This document shows positions 53,499 through 62,877 of a DNA stretch of 64,000 bases, in pieces (positions within the stretch are counted from its first letter, which is position 1; each line of letters opens with the position of its first letter). Both the position numbers and the translations under genes were made by a program. Origin of the DNA: CAXMST01 sp963700785 (GTDB taxonomy: Bacteria; Actinomycetota; Thermoleophilia; Solirubrobacterales; 70-9); NCBI GenBank assembly GCA_963700785.1, contig CAVOYZ010000005.1, positions 1 through 64,000 on the forward strand, given 5' to 3'. A model generated the notes under the pieces. That model did no database searches. It had not been told where the DNA came from and saw nothing but the letters and a program-made list of their open reading frames with translations.

Positions 53499-54891
53499 AT
53501 GCGACACGACGCTCACGGTTTCTGGGTCAGCGACCTCCCCGAGCCCACCGCCCGCCCGGCCCTGGCCGGCGTCGAGCGCGCCGATGTGGCGATCGTCGGC
53601 GGCGGCTACACCGGCATGTGGACCGCCTGGTGGCTGAAGCAGCGCGCGCCCGACTCGCGCATCGTCCTGGTCGAGGCCGACATCTGCGGGCTCGGTCCCA
53701 GCGGTCGCAACGGCGGCTTCTGCAACTCGTTGTGGTTCAGCCTGCCGGCCCTGGTCTGCGCGGTTCGGTGACGGCCCGGCGCTCGAGGTCTGCCGTGCTG
53801 CGGAGGAGTCGGTCAGCGCGGTCGGCGAGTGGTGCGAGCAGCAGGGCGTCGACGCTCGCTACACCAACGCCGGCTACCTTCAGGTCTCGACCTGCGAGGC
53901 GCAGGACGAGACCTGGAAGCCGGTGCTCGGCGAGATGGAGCGTCTGGGCGTGGAGGGGCGCTGTATCGAGCTGACGCCCGAGCAGGTCGCCGAACGGTGC
54001 GCTTCGCCGAGGTTCCGCGGCGGGGCCTTCTACCCGACCGCGGCCACGGTCGATCCCGGCCGTCTCGCGGCCGGGCTCCGCGGCCGGCTGGTCGAGGCCG
54101 GGGTCGAGGTCTTCGAGCGGACCCCGATGCGCGGCCTGCGCAACGGCGCCGGCGATCCGGTGATCGAGCTCGAGAACGGCGAGCTGACCGCCAAACACGT
54201 CGTGCTCGCCGCCGGCTCCAAGCTTCTCGACGTGTCGGGACTGCGCCTGGCATTGACGGCGACGTCGTCGCACATGGTCGTCACCGAGCCGGTCCCCGAC
54301 GTGCTCGAGGAGATCGGCTGGGACGGCGGCGAGTGCATCACCGACTCGCGCTCGATGATCCACTACTTCCGGACGACGGCCGACGACCGGATCGCGTTCG
54401 GCTGGGGTGGGGGAAAGGTCGTATACGGCTCGCACGCGGGCCGGCGGGCGAACGTCGATCCCGGCATGGTCCGCCGGGTAAGCGGGCACCTGCTGAGCTT
54501 CTTCCCGCAGCTCGAGGGGCGCGCCGTCGTGCACGGCTGGGGAGGCCCGATCGATGTCTCGCCGACCCACCTGCCGATGATCCGCTCGCTCGGTGAGCGG
54601 GTGCACGCCGGCTTCGGCTACACCGGCAACGGCGTCGGGCCCTCGCAGATGATCGGTCGCGCGCTCGCCTCCCTGGCGCTCGAGCAGCGGGACGAGCACA
54701 CGTCGCTGGCGTTCGTCGACCCGCCGCCGGCACGGGTGCCGCCCGAGCCCTTCCGCTACATCGGCGGCAACCTGATCCGCAGTGCGATCCTCCACAAGGA
54801 GCAGCTCGAGGAGCAGGGCCGCCGGCCCGGGCCGCTGACCCGGGCCGTATGCGGGATCCCCGAGCGGGTCGGGATCCACGTCGGCCGCTGA
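53499..54891 (+). CDS. FAD-dependent oxidoreductase, DAO family (one frameshift)
   Basis: Starts MRHDAHGFWVSDLPEPTARP at ATG 53499 and has the dinucleotide motif VAIVGGGYTGMWTAWWL. An extra T near 53,757 breaks LPALV from ARFGDGPALEVCRAAEE. The corrected protein is 463 residues, with FAD-binding C-terminal GYTGNGVGPSQMIGR. The layout resembles PuuB-type gamma-glutamylputrescine or other amine oxidases; a polyamine role is suggested by the aldehyde dehydrogenase and polyamine-type ABC genes downstream, but not proven. Confidence 0.85.
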
Positions 54892-54924
54892 GCGTTCCCG
54901 CGCGTGCACCGTCGGGCCGCCGGC

Positions 54925-55560
54925 CTACAGGAACGGGAGCGTGAAGAGCCGGATCACCCCGCCGAGGAAAACGAGCGTGCCGACGGCCAGGGTGCCGGCG
55001 ACGACCCGGTCGGAGGTGAACTTGCTCGCGATCCCGGCGAAGAACAACACCGCGGCGAAGAAGATCGTCGCCAGCACGTAGTTGTCCGAAGTCTGGTTGG
55101 CGTCGCGACCTTCGTCGAACAACGCTGTCGCCTCGGCCTCGAGCTCCTCCGACTCGGTCAGGCGCTCGGGCTGGTAGGAGTCGAGCTGGAACGGCGTCGG
55201 CGGCGCATCCTTGTTCTTCAGCGGCTTCAGCGCCAGCCACTCCTCGAAAGCGGGCCTGAACTCGGACCGGAAGAAGCGCTGGATGAGCCGCTCCCCCTGC
55301 TTGTTGTCCTGCGTGAACGCGATCGCGAACTCGGTGAACAGGCCGGCGTCGATCGTCACGAACGCGGCCGCGTCGGAGCGGGCCTTGGCCGACTCGGTCC
55401 GGGTCGCGCCGGCCGAGGTGAACTTGGTCGACTGCTCGCCGCTCCAGCGGGTCGACTGGTAGGCGCTGTAGGCGGTCGCGACCGTTGCCGCTGCCAGCAG
55501 CAGCGCGCTCCAAAGCTCGAGCCGCTCCCTGAAGCCCCACGGTGTGTGCTCCGCGCTCAC
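54925..55560 (-). CDS. Hypothetical membrane protein
   Basis: A 211-residue frame from GTG 55560. One helix near the N-terminus (LWSALLLAAATVATAYSAY), a long extracytoplasmic or cytoplasmic region, and two C-terminal helices (VLATIFFAAVLFFAGIA, TLAVGTLVFLGGVIRLF). No family recognised. It lies between a DAO oxidoreductase gene (convergent) and the antiporter gene (same strand). Role unknown. Confidence 0.7.
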   Translation of the reverse strand: MSAEHTPWGFRERLELWSALLLAAATVATAYSAYQSTRWSGEQSTKFTSAGATRTESAKARSDAAAFVTIDAGLFTEFAIAFTQDNKQGERLIQRFFRSEFRPAFEEWLALKPLKNKDAPPTPFQLDSYQPERLTESEELEAEATALFDEGRDANQTSDNYVLATIFFAAVLFFAGIASKFTSDRVVAGTLAVGTLVFLGGVIRLFTLPFL

Positions 55561-55633
55561 CGCACCGGAGCCTATCCACGTCGACGGCCGCCCGCCCCGC
55601 TTCCGGCGCGAGATCGGCCCGGGCACGGCGGAC

Positions 55634-56899
55634 CTAGTCCGCCTCCTCGGCCATCCGCCCGCGGACCGGCACCTCCTCGACCGGGCGCATCTCCTCGGCG
55701 TCCTCCTCGGCGTCTGAGATCGAGCGGGCGTAGGCACTGGTCAGCGGGCGGGCGCTGATCCCGTGGGCGAAGACGCTGGCGAGCACGGTGACCGTCATCG
55801 CCGCGAACAGCGTCGAGATTCCGGGCAGCTCCGGCTCCTCCTCGATCACGACCAGGGCGAGAATGATCGAGGCCAGGCCGCGGGGGCCGAACCAGGCGAT
55901 GAACGCGACCGAGCTGCGGCGCAGGCCGGCGCCGGCGAGCGCGACCGCGACCGGCAGCATCCGGACGACGGTCAGGCTCAGCAGCCCGTAGAGGGCAACC
56001 TCCCAGCCGGCGCCCTCGAGGAGGCCGATCGCGCTGATCCCGAAGATGTAGAAGACGGCGAGGTTGAGCAGCTGTCCCTCGTCCTCGGTGAAGTCGAGGA
56101 TCTTCTCGCTGCAGACCTCGGTCACCCGACCGGCCGTCAGACCGGCCACGAACGCCGCGATGAATCCGTTGCCGCCGAGCTGCTCGGCCAGTGCCCAGGC
56201 GCCGATCGCGATCCCGATCATCGAAAGCTGCTGGAAGGTCCCGGTCATCCAGTCCCGCCTGGTCGCGCGCTCGACCAGCCAGCCCCCCGATAGCCCGACC
56301 GCCGCGCCGACCAATGCGCCGAAGCCGATCTGCTCGAGGGCGAAGCCGGCCCAGCCGGTCGCGCTGGTCTGCGTCTCGGCGACCGCCAGGCCCGTGAACA
56401 GGAACAGGAAGGGGATCGACAGCCCGTCGTTGAGCCCGCTCTCGACGTTCAGAGCCTGCCGGACCCGTTGCGGAACGCGCTTGCTGGAGACGACGGCCTG
56501 CCCCAGCGCGGCGTCGGTGGGGGCGAGCACCGCTGCGATCATCGCCGCCTCCCAGAACTCGATCTCGGTCAACAGCAGCGCGCCCACCGCGGTGCCGAGC
56601 GCGATCGTCAGCGGCATTCCGACCCCCAGCAGCCTCGTCGGCAGTCCACGGTTTCTGCTCAAGGTGCCGAGCTCGATCCTCGACGCGTCGGCGAACAGGA
56701 CGATCACGAGTGCGAGCTCGGCCAGCAGCAGCCCGGTTTCGCTGGTCAGCTCGAGATCGGTGAGTCCGGTCACGTCGGGACCGAGCAGGATCCCTGCCGC
56801 GACGAAGAACATCGGCGCGCTGATCAGCATTGGCTCCAGCCGCCGCGAGACCAGGCTGTAGGCGAACAGAACCGCCGCGAGAAGGCCGATGTCGGGCAT
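55634..56899 (-). CDS. CPA1-type Na+/H+ antiporter
   Basis: A 421-residue transporter from ATG 56899, with an AAGGA-type signal upstream; an earlier ATG at 56941 adds 14 residues. About 12 helices. The ion-exchange motif ESGLNDGLSIPF (NhaP/CPA1 type, Asn-Asp) is visible near residue 150. The C-terminal tail is short and Glu-rich. It exchanges cytoplasmic Na+ or K+ for H+. Confidence 0.9.
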   Translation of the reverse strand: MPDIGLLAAVLFAYSLVSRRLEPMLISAPMFFVAAGILLGPDVTGLTDLELTSETGLLLAELALVIVLFADASRIELGTLSRNRGLPTRLLGVGMPLTIALGTAVGALLLTEIEFWEAAMIAAVLAPTDAALGQAVVSSKRVPQRVRQALNVESGLNDGLSIPFLFLFTGLAVAETQTSATGWAGFALEQIGFGALVGAAVGLSGGWLVERATRRDWMTGTFQQLSMIGIAIGAWALAEQLGGNGFIAAFVAGLTAGRVTEVCSEKILDFTEDEGQLLNLAVFYIFGISAIGLLEGAGWEVALYGLLSLTVVRMLPVAVALAGAGLRRSSVAFIAWFGPRGLASIILALVVIEEEPELPGISTLFAAMTVTVLASVFAHGISARPLTSAYARSISDAEEDAEEMRPVEEVPVRGRMAEEAD

Positions 56900-56983
56900 C
56901 TCGCGGATCCTTTCAGGCCGCGGCCCGTCCTGCGTCGGCACCGCGATCCGGCGCCGGAGCGTCAGCCCTTAGGCTTGGCCGCG

Positions 56984-58258
56984 ATGCCGACGGCAGTCTT
57001 CTTCCCGGAGAGCGCCTACGGGCCGACCAACAACTGCGTCGGCATCGGCGACATCCTGCGCCGGCGCGGATGGCGGGTCGTCTTCATCATCGAGGAGTCG
57101 TTCGAGGGCAAGCTCGCGGAGCTCGGCTTCGAGGAGCGGACGATGCGGCTCGGGCCGGCGCCGGAGCAGGAGGAGGACCCCGGCCAGTTCTGGAAGGACT
57201 ACATCCGGGAGACGGCGCCGCTCTTCCGCAGGCCGACGATCGAGCAGATCGAGGGGTTCATCGCCCCGACCTTCGCGGCGCTCGCCGACGGCGCCCGCTA
57301 CGTCGACGAGCGCTTGGCCGAGATCATCGACGAGGTCGAGCCTGACGTGATCGTCGAGGACAACGTGGTCAGCTTCCCGGCGTTGCCGGCGAGTGGGCGT
57401 CCGTGGGTGCGAATCGTCTCCTGCAATCCGGCTGAGATCAAGGATCCGGCGGTTCCGCCGCCGTTCTCCGGCTACCCTGCCGCCGACCGCTCCGGCTGGG
57501 ACGAGTACCGGCGAGAGTACCGGCGGGCGATCGGGCCGATGCAGGAGGAGTTCGACTCGTTCTGCCGCGAGCGAGGGGCGCCGCCGTTGCCCGAGCTCGA
57601 GATGATCCACGCCTCCGGCTGGCTCAACCTCTGGCTCTACCCGCGTGAGGTCGACTACGCGCGCGACGCCCCGCTGGGGGAGGGTTGGCAGAACCTCGAG
57701 TCGAGCGTCAGGAGCACCGATCCGCCCTGGCAGTTGCCGGAGCCGCTGGCCGGCGGACCGGAGCCGCTGGTCTATCTCAGCCTCGGCTCACTCGGCTCCG
57801 GTGACGTTGAGCTGATGCGGGGCCTGATCGATGCGCTGGCCGGGGCGCCCTATCGGGTGATCGTCTCGATGGGACCTCAGCACGACGAGCTCGAGCTCGC
57901 TTCGAACATGGTTGGCGCGGAGTTCCTGCCGCAGACCTCGATCCTGCCCGAGGTCGACCTCGTGATCACCCACGGCGGCAACAACACCGTCACCGAGGCC
58001 CTGCACTTCGGCAAGCCGATGGTGGCCTTGCCGCTGTTCTGGGACCAGTACGACAACGCCCAGCGGATCGACGAGACCGGCTTCGGGCGGCGGCTGGGCA
58101 CCTACACGCACGAGCCTGCCGAGCTGCGCGCTGCGATCGATCAGCTGCTCGCCGACGCCGAGCTGAAGGCGCGGCTCGATGCCGTCTCCGCGCGCCTGCG
58201 GGCCGCGCCTGGAAGCGAGCGCGCGGCCGACCTGATCGCCGGCGTCGCCGACGCCTGA
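56984..58258 (+). CDS. MGT/UGT-like glycosyltransferase
   Basis: A 424-residue GT-B enzyme from ATG 56984. It has an N-terminal acceptor-binding domain (TAVFFPESAYGPTNNCVGIGDILRRR) and a C-terminal donor domain with the PSPG-like THGGNNTVTEALHFGKPMV and WDQYDNAQRI. Such enzymes add sugars to macrolides, terpenoids or flavonoids. Acceptor and donor are unknown. It is convergent with the aldehyde dehydrogenase gene. Confidence 0.88.
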   Translation: MPTAVFFPESAYGPTNNCVGIGDILRRRGWRVVFIIEESFEGKLAELGFEERTMRLGPAPEQEEDPGQFWKDYIRETAPLFRRPTIEQIEGFIAPTFAALADGARYVDERLAEIIDEVEPDVIVEDNVVSFPALPASGRPWVRIVSCNPAEIKDPAVPPPFSGYPAADRSGWDEYRREYRRAIGPMQEEFDSFCRERGAPPLPELEMIHASGWLNLWLYPREVDYARDAPLGEGWQNLESSVRSTDPPWQLPEPLAGGPEPLVYLSLGSLGSGDVELMRGLIDALAGAPYRVIVSMGPQHDELELASNMVGAEFLPQTSILPEVDLVITHGGNNTVTEALHFGKPMVALPLFWDQYDNAQRIDETGFGRRLGTYTHEPAELRAAIDQLLADAELKARLDAVSARLRAAPGSERAADLIAGVADA

Positions 58259-58266
58259 GCGGACGC

Positions 58267-59763
58267 TCAGCTGCCGGCCGAGTACTCGGAGTAGGGATAC
58301 CACCACTCCTTGCGCTCGATCTCGGTCTCCATGTGAACGTGCTTGGTCTCCTGGAACGCCTCGAGTCCCTCGCGGCCGAGCTCGCGGCCGAGCCCCGACT
58401 GCTTGAAGCCGCCGAACGGGCCTGCATCGTTGTCGGTCAGCGGGTCGTTGATCCAGACGGTGCCCGCCCGCAGCTCGCGCATGCAGCGCACCGCGTTCTT
58501 CAGGTCCCGGGTGTAGACGTTGGCGCCGAGCCCGAACTCGGTCCCGTTCGCGAGCTCGATCGCCTCGTCGAGGTCCTTGACCGGGACGATCGGTGCCACC
58601 GGGCCAAAGGTCTCCTCGCGCAGCAGCGCCGTCTCGGCCGGGGCGCCGGTGACGACCGCCGGGGCGTAGAAGTGCCCGTGCTGCTGCCCGCCGCTGTCGC
58701 CGCCGACGAGCAGCTCGGCGCCTGCCGCGACCGCGGCCTCGACCTGGTCGACCACCTTCTGCCGCTGCGGGCTCGAGACCATCGGACCGAGGTCGGTCGT
58801 GGGCGTCCATCGGATCACCAAGCGCCAGCGTCTTCGTGTGCTCGACGAAAGCATCGACGTAGTCGTCGTAGACGTCCTCCATCACGTAGAAGCGCTCGGC
58901 GGAGGTGCAGACCTGCCCGGCGTTCAGATACGCGGCCCAGGCGCCGCCGCGGGCGGCGATCCGGAGGTCATCGGCCGAGGCGACGTCGGAGCAGACGATG
59001 AATGGGTCCTTGCCACCCATCTCGAGGTTGACCCGCGCGACGCGCTCGGCGCAGGCCAGCGCCACCCGCTTGCCGGTCGCGACCGAGCCGGTGAAGGCGA
59101 TGCAGTCGACGCGCTCGTCGGCGGTCAGCGCCGCGCCCGTCTCGCCGGCGCCGGCGATGATGTTGACGACGCCGTCGGGCAGGTGGTCAAGCAGCGGAGC
59201 CAGGGCCAGGGTCGAGAGCGGCGTCAGCTCCGACGGCTTGCAGACGACCGTGTTGCCGGCGGCCAGCGCCGGGGCGAGCTTCCAGCTGAGCAGCAGCAGC
59301 GGGTAGTTCCAGGGGACGATGCAGCCGACCACGCCGAGCGGGTCCTTGACGACCAGCGCCAGCTGGCTCGACTCGATCGGCGGGATCACCCGGCCGGCCG
59401 AGTCACGCCCGATCTCGGCGTAGTAGTCGAACGCGGCGGCGCACCAGTCGATCTCGTCCGAGTTCTCGATCAGGGGCTTGCCACCCTCGGTGGTCATCAG
59501 CGCAGCGAGCTCGTCCTGATGCTCACGCAGCCGTCGCGCAACCTCGTGCAGCAGCTCGCAGCGCTCACCCGCCGGCATCGTCCCCCAGGCCTTCCAGGCC
59601 TCCCGGGCGGCCGCGACCGCGGCCGCCGTCTGCTCCGCCGACGCGCTGCCAACGGTCGCCACCGTCTCCTCGGTGTAGGGGTTCTCGACCGCGAGCGGCT
59701 CGCCGTCGCCGGCGGATCGCCTTGACCGGCGATCAGCAGATCGGTCAGCGGGTGCGGGCTCAC
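58267..59763 (-). CDS. Aldehyde dehydrogenase (two frameshifts)
   Basis: GTG 59763 opens SPHPLTDLLIAGQGD; a one-base deletion near 59,717 separates it from GEPLAVENPYTEETVATVG, and an insertion near 58,804 separates GDPMDA from TTDLGPMVSSPQ. The corrected 498 residues match the family. Motifs: PWNYPLLLLSWKLAPAL, NAD-binding FTGSVATGK, catalytic Glu in EMGGKDPF and catalytic Cys in GQVCTSAERF. It resembles gamma-aminobutyraldehyde/betaine aldehyde dehydrogenases, which fits the neighbouring polyamine-type genes. Confidence 0.88.
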
Positions 59764-59784
59764 GCCGCGATCCTATCGCTGCAG

Positions 59785-59815
59785 GGCGCCCGGCCCGGTC
59801 GGCGGGCCGGGCGCC
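59785..59815 (-). terminator. Terminator hairpin after mscL
   Basis: A perfect 13-bp stem (GGCGCCCGGCCCG / CGGGCCGGGCGCC) with a five-base loop, lying between the mscL stop and the aldehyde dehydrogenase start, both on the minus strand. It probably ends mscL transcription. No T-tract. Confidence 0.65.
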
Positions 59816-59828
59816 GGGATGCCCATGG

Positions 59829-60217
59829 TCAGGCGGCGGGCGCGACCTGCGCGGTGCAGGCCGGACAGCGGCTGGCGGCGAGCGGGATTTCCGTCGTGCA
59901 CTCGGGGCATTCCCGAGTGGTGACCTCGTCCCCCTTCAGCTTGTTCATCGGCACGACGACGAAGAAGTAGATCGCCGCCGCGATCGAGATGAACGAGATC
60001 AGCGAGTTGACGAACAGTCCGTAGCTGAAGACGGTGCCGCTGATCTGAAGGTGAGCCCGCCGAAGTCAGGCTCGCCGATGATCAGGGCGATGATCGGCGT
60101 CAGCAGGTTCTCGACGAGCGACGTGACGACCGCACCGAATGCGGCACCGAGGACGACTGCAACGGCGAGATCGACGACGTTGCCGCGCATGATGAAGTCT
60201 TTGAAACCCCTGAGCAC
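59829..60217 (-). CDS. mscL: Large-conductance mechanosensitive channel with C-terminal zinc ribbon (one frameshift)
   Basis: The N-terminal half is unmistakable MscL: LRGFKDFIMRGNVVDLAVAVVLGAAFGAVVTSLVENLLTP. A missing C near 60,047 separates GGLTF from QISGTVFSYGLFVNSLISFISIAAAIYFFVVVPMN. The corrected protein is 129 residues. In place of the usual short helix tail it ends RECPECTTEIPLAASRCPACTAQVAPAA, a CxxC-x10-CxxC zinc ribbon. MscL opens under turgor stress. The zinc ribbon may gate or tether the channel; its role is unknown. Confidence 0.93.
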
Positions 60218-60286
60218 TACGGCTCTCTCCTCCCGGACCGTGAATCAGACGCGCGGAGTCTAACGAAGCGCCCCCGCGCCGGGGGT

Positions 60287-60309
60287 GCCGGCGCCGTCCG
60301 GGCGCCGGC
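60287..60309 (-). terminator. Terminator hairpin after the PotD-like gene
   Basis: GCCGGCGCC / GGCGCCGGC forms a 9-bp stem with a five-base loop, 20 bases past the stop of the PotD-like gene. It separates that gene from mscL. No T-tract. Confidence 0.6.
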
Positions 60310-60328
60310 GCGCGGCAACCCTCCCGGA

Positions 60329-61480
60329 TCAGCCGCCGCTGATTAGCTGCTGCCAGCGATCCTCGACCTGCTCGACGCCGTCGGCGGGGGGGTCGTCGAT
60401 CGTCGAGCAGTCGCCGGTGAACTCGTCGCTGGGGAAGATCAGCTCGCTCTCGGCGAGCTCAGGATCCTCCTGCTGGAAGATCTCCTGGACGCCCTTCACC
60501 GGGGTGATGTAGTTGTTGTAGGCCGCGATCTGCGTCTGGTTCGCCGGGTCGTAGACGTAATTCATGAACGCGTAGGCCGCGTCCGGGTTCGGCGCGCCGA
60601 CCGGGATCACCATGTTGTCCGACCACAGCAGGCAGCCGTCCTCGGGCTTGACGAACTCGAGGTCGGGGTTGTCGAACTGCAGCTGGATCGCGTCGCCGGA
60701 CCAGCCGATCGCGATCACCGCGTCGCCGCGGGCCAGGTCGTCCGTGTAGTCGTTGCCGGTGAACTTCCGGATCTGTCCGGACTTGACCGCATCGTCGAGC
60801 TTCTCGATCGCGTCGATCCAGTCCTGGGTGGTCGCCTCCTCCGGCGGGATGCCCTCACCCTGGAGCAGCATCGGCACCGTGTCGCGAAGCTCGGTCAGGA
60901 CGGTCACCTTGCCCTTGTACTTGGGGTCGAAGATGTCGTTGACCGAGGTCACGTCCGGCGCCTCCTTGGTGTTCACCACCAGGCCGGTCAAGCCGCTCTG
61001 CCACGGCACCGTGTAGGAGCGGTCGGGGTCGATCGACGGGCTCTTCAGCGAGTCGAGCATGTTCTCGTTGACCTCGCCGATCGCGTCCTTGTCGAGGTTC
61101 TGCAGGTAGCCGAGGTCGTACATCTTCTTCGCCATCCAGTCGCTGACGACGATGATCGAGCGATCGGCCGACTTGCCGTTCTGCAGATCCGGACGCAGCT
61201 TCGCGAAGATCTCGTTGTTGTCGTTGACGTCCTCGATGTAGTCGACCTTGACGCCGGACTCATCCTCGAACTCGGGAATCGTCTTGCGGTCGATGTAGAA
61301 CGGCCACTGCGAGATCACGAGATCGCCGTCGACCGTGCCGGTCGCCTCCGCGGTGGTCACCTCGCCTTCGTTGCCGCCGCCGCCGAGGTCGCTGCCGCAT
61401 GCCGCGAGCAGCGCCGACGCGCCGAGCGCCAGCAGCACCGTCACCCACCTGCTTGTCCAAGTCCCGCTCGTTCTTGACAC
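60329..61480 (-). CDS. Polyamine-type ABC substrate-binding lipoprotein (PotD-like)
   Basis: A 383-residue lipoprotein read from GTG 61480; the exact start is unsure. Signal region WTSRWVTVLLALGASALLAAC with its LAAC lipobox. The fold starts DLVISQWPFYIDRKTIPEFEDESG, and includes NDNNEIFAKLRPDL, TVPWQSGLTGLVVN and GWSGDAIQLQ, all PotD/PotF-like. Extracellular spermidine/putrescine binding is the usual family role; exact ligand unknown. It lies 72 bp after a P450 gene in the operon PotB-PotC-P450-PotD (minus). Confidence 0.88.
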   Translation of the reverse strand: MSRTSGTWTSRWVTVLLALGASALLAACGSDLGGGGNEGEVTTAEATGTVDGDLVISQWPFYIDRKTIPEFEDESGVKVDYIEDVNDNNEIFAKLRPDLQNGKSADRSIIVVSDWMAKKMYDLGYLQNLDKDAIGEVNENMLDSLKSPSIDPDRSYTVPWQSGLTGLVVNTKEAPDVTSVNDIFDPKYKGKVTVLTELRDTVPMLLQGEGIPPEEATTQDWIDAIEKLDDAVKSGQIRKFTGNDYTDDLARGDAVIAIGWSGDAIQLQFDNPDLEFVKPEDGCLLWSDNMVIPVGAPNPDAAYAFMNYVYDPANQTQIAAYNNYITPVKGVQEIFQQEDPELAESELIFPSDEFTGDCSTIDDPPADGVEQVEDRWQQLISGG

Positions 61481-61552
61481 CGGCAGCCGCCTCCTTGGCC
61501 CGCTCGCTCCACCTCTCGGCATCAAGGGTACCGAGCCAGCGGCCGATAGCGC

Positions 61553-62806
61553 TCAGCCGAGCCTGACCGGGATGCTGCGGTACTGGTTGAGGAAGGTCGA
61601 GCTGACCCGCTCCGCATCCCCGTCGAGGTCGATCTCGCCGAAGCGAAGGAAGGTCTCCTCGAACCAGAGCTTCAGCTCGAGCCGGGCGAGCCCGGCGCCG
61701 AGGCAGAAGTGGCGGCCGCCGCCCCCGAACCCCTGATGGTCGTTCGGGTCGCGGCGCACGTCGAAGCTCTGGGCGTCGCCGAAGACGCTCTCGTCGCGGT
61801 TGCCGGAGACGTACCAGAGGGCCAGCTTGTCGCCGGCTCTGACCTGCTTGCCGGCCAGCTCCGTGTCGCGGGTCGCCGTCCGCCGCATGTAGGCGAATGC
61901 GGGGTGGCAGCGGACGCACTCCTCGACCAGCTGCTCGAGCGGCACCGCCCCGGAGCGGACCAGGTCCATCTGGTCGGGGTCCTCGAGCAGGCTCTTCATT
62001 CCCGAGGTGAAGACAGCCCGCGTCGAGTCGTTGCCGGCGACCATCAGCAGGAAGAAGAACATCACCACCTCCTCGTGCGAGAGATGCTCGCCGTCGACCT
62101 CGGCCTCGATGATCGCCGTGGTCAGGTCCTCGGTCGGGTTCTTCCCGCGCTGCTCGACCATCTCGTTGACGTAGGGCAGGAACTCCTCAAGCGCCCGCCA
62201 GACCTCACCGAGGTCGGGGACCAGGCGCGGATCCTCGAAGGCCGTCGTGCGGTTCGTCCAGTCGACCAGCTTGTCGGCGTCCTCACGCGGTGCGCCGAGC
62301 ATCTCGCCGATCACCATCGCGGGTACGTAGACGCCGACGTCCTGGACCAGGTCGAGGCGGCCGTCCGGGTGTCGCTCGAGTGCCCGGTCCCAGACGAGGT
62401 TGATGATCTCGCGCATCCGCTCGGTGTGCTCGAGCGCCCGCTTCGGCGTGAATGCCCTTTGGACCAGCGCCTTGAGCCGATCGTGGCGCGGCGGATCCTG
62501 GGAGATCAGCATGTTGGCGCTGAGGTCGATCGGATCGGGCTCGCCGGGGGGTGCGAGGTGATCGACGAGGATGATGCTGCGGTCGGAGGAGAAGGTCTCA
62601 TGGTCGCGACCGACGGCGCGGATGTCGGCGTATCGGACGACCGACCAGAAGCCGCTCTCGCTGGGGAAGTCGCCCAACTCGCTCCAATGAAGCGGGTCCT
62701 CCTCGCGAAGCCGGCTGAAGACCTCGTGCGGGGGGCCGTCACGCCAGAGGTCGAGGTTGCTGACGTCGAGCTCGGCGAGGTCCTGGGTCGGTGCGATGGT
62801 GCTCAT
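61553..62806 (-). CDS. Cytochrome P450, CYP124/125-like
   Basis: A 417-residue P450. The I-helix motif AGNDST is at 257-262, ExxR is Glu296-Arg299, and the heme loop is GFGGGGRHFCLGAGLAR with Cys368. The extended GFGGGG..HFCLG form recalls mycobacterial CYP124/125/142 (sterol or methyl-branched lipid hydroxylases), but this is only by motif. It sits within a polyamine-type ABC operon, between permease and binding-protein genes, with spacings of 71 and 72 bp. The reason for that placement is unknown. Confidence 0.93.
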   Translation of the reverse strand: MSTIAPTQDLAELDVSNLDLWRDGPPHEVFSRLREEDPLHWSELGDFPSESGFWSVVRYADIRAVGRDHETFSSDRSIILVDHLAPPGEPDPIDLSANMLISQDPPRHDRLKALVQRAFTPKRALEHTERMREIINLVWDRALERHPDGRLDLVQDVGVYVPAMVIGEMLGAPREDADKLVDWTNRTTAFEDPRLVPDLGEVWRALEEFLPYVNEMVEQRGKNPTEDLTTAIIEAEVDGEHLSHEEVVMFFFLLMVAGNDSTRAVFTSGMKSLLEDPDQMDLVRSGAVPLEQLVEECVRCHPAFAYMRRTATRDTELAGKQVRAGDKLALWYVSGNRDESVFGDAQSFDVRRDPNDHQGFGGGGRHFCLGAGLARLELKLWFEETFLRFGEIDLDGDAERVSSTFLNQYRSIPVRLG

Positions 62807-62877
62807 TGCGCTTCTCCGTTGTCGGGTCCTGTCAGGGTCCCAGAAAAGCGCGCGGGCCGATCACCGGCCCGAGCTGC

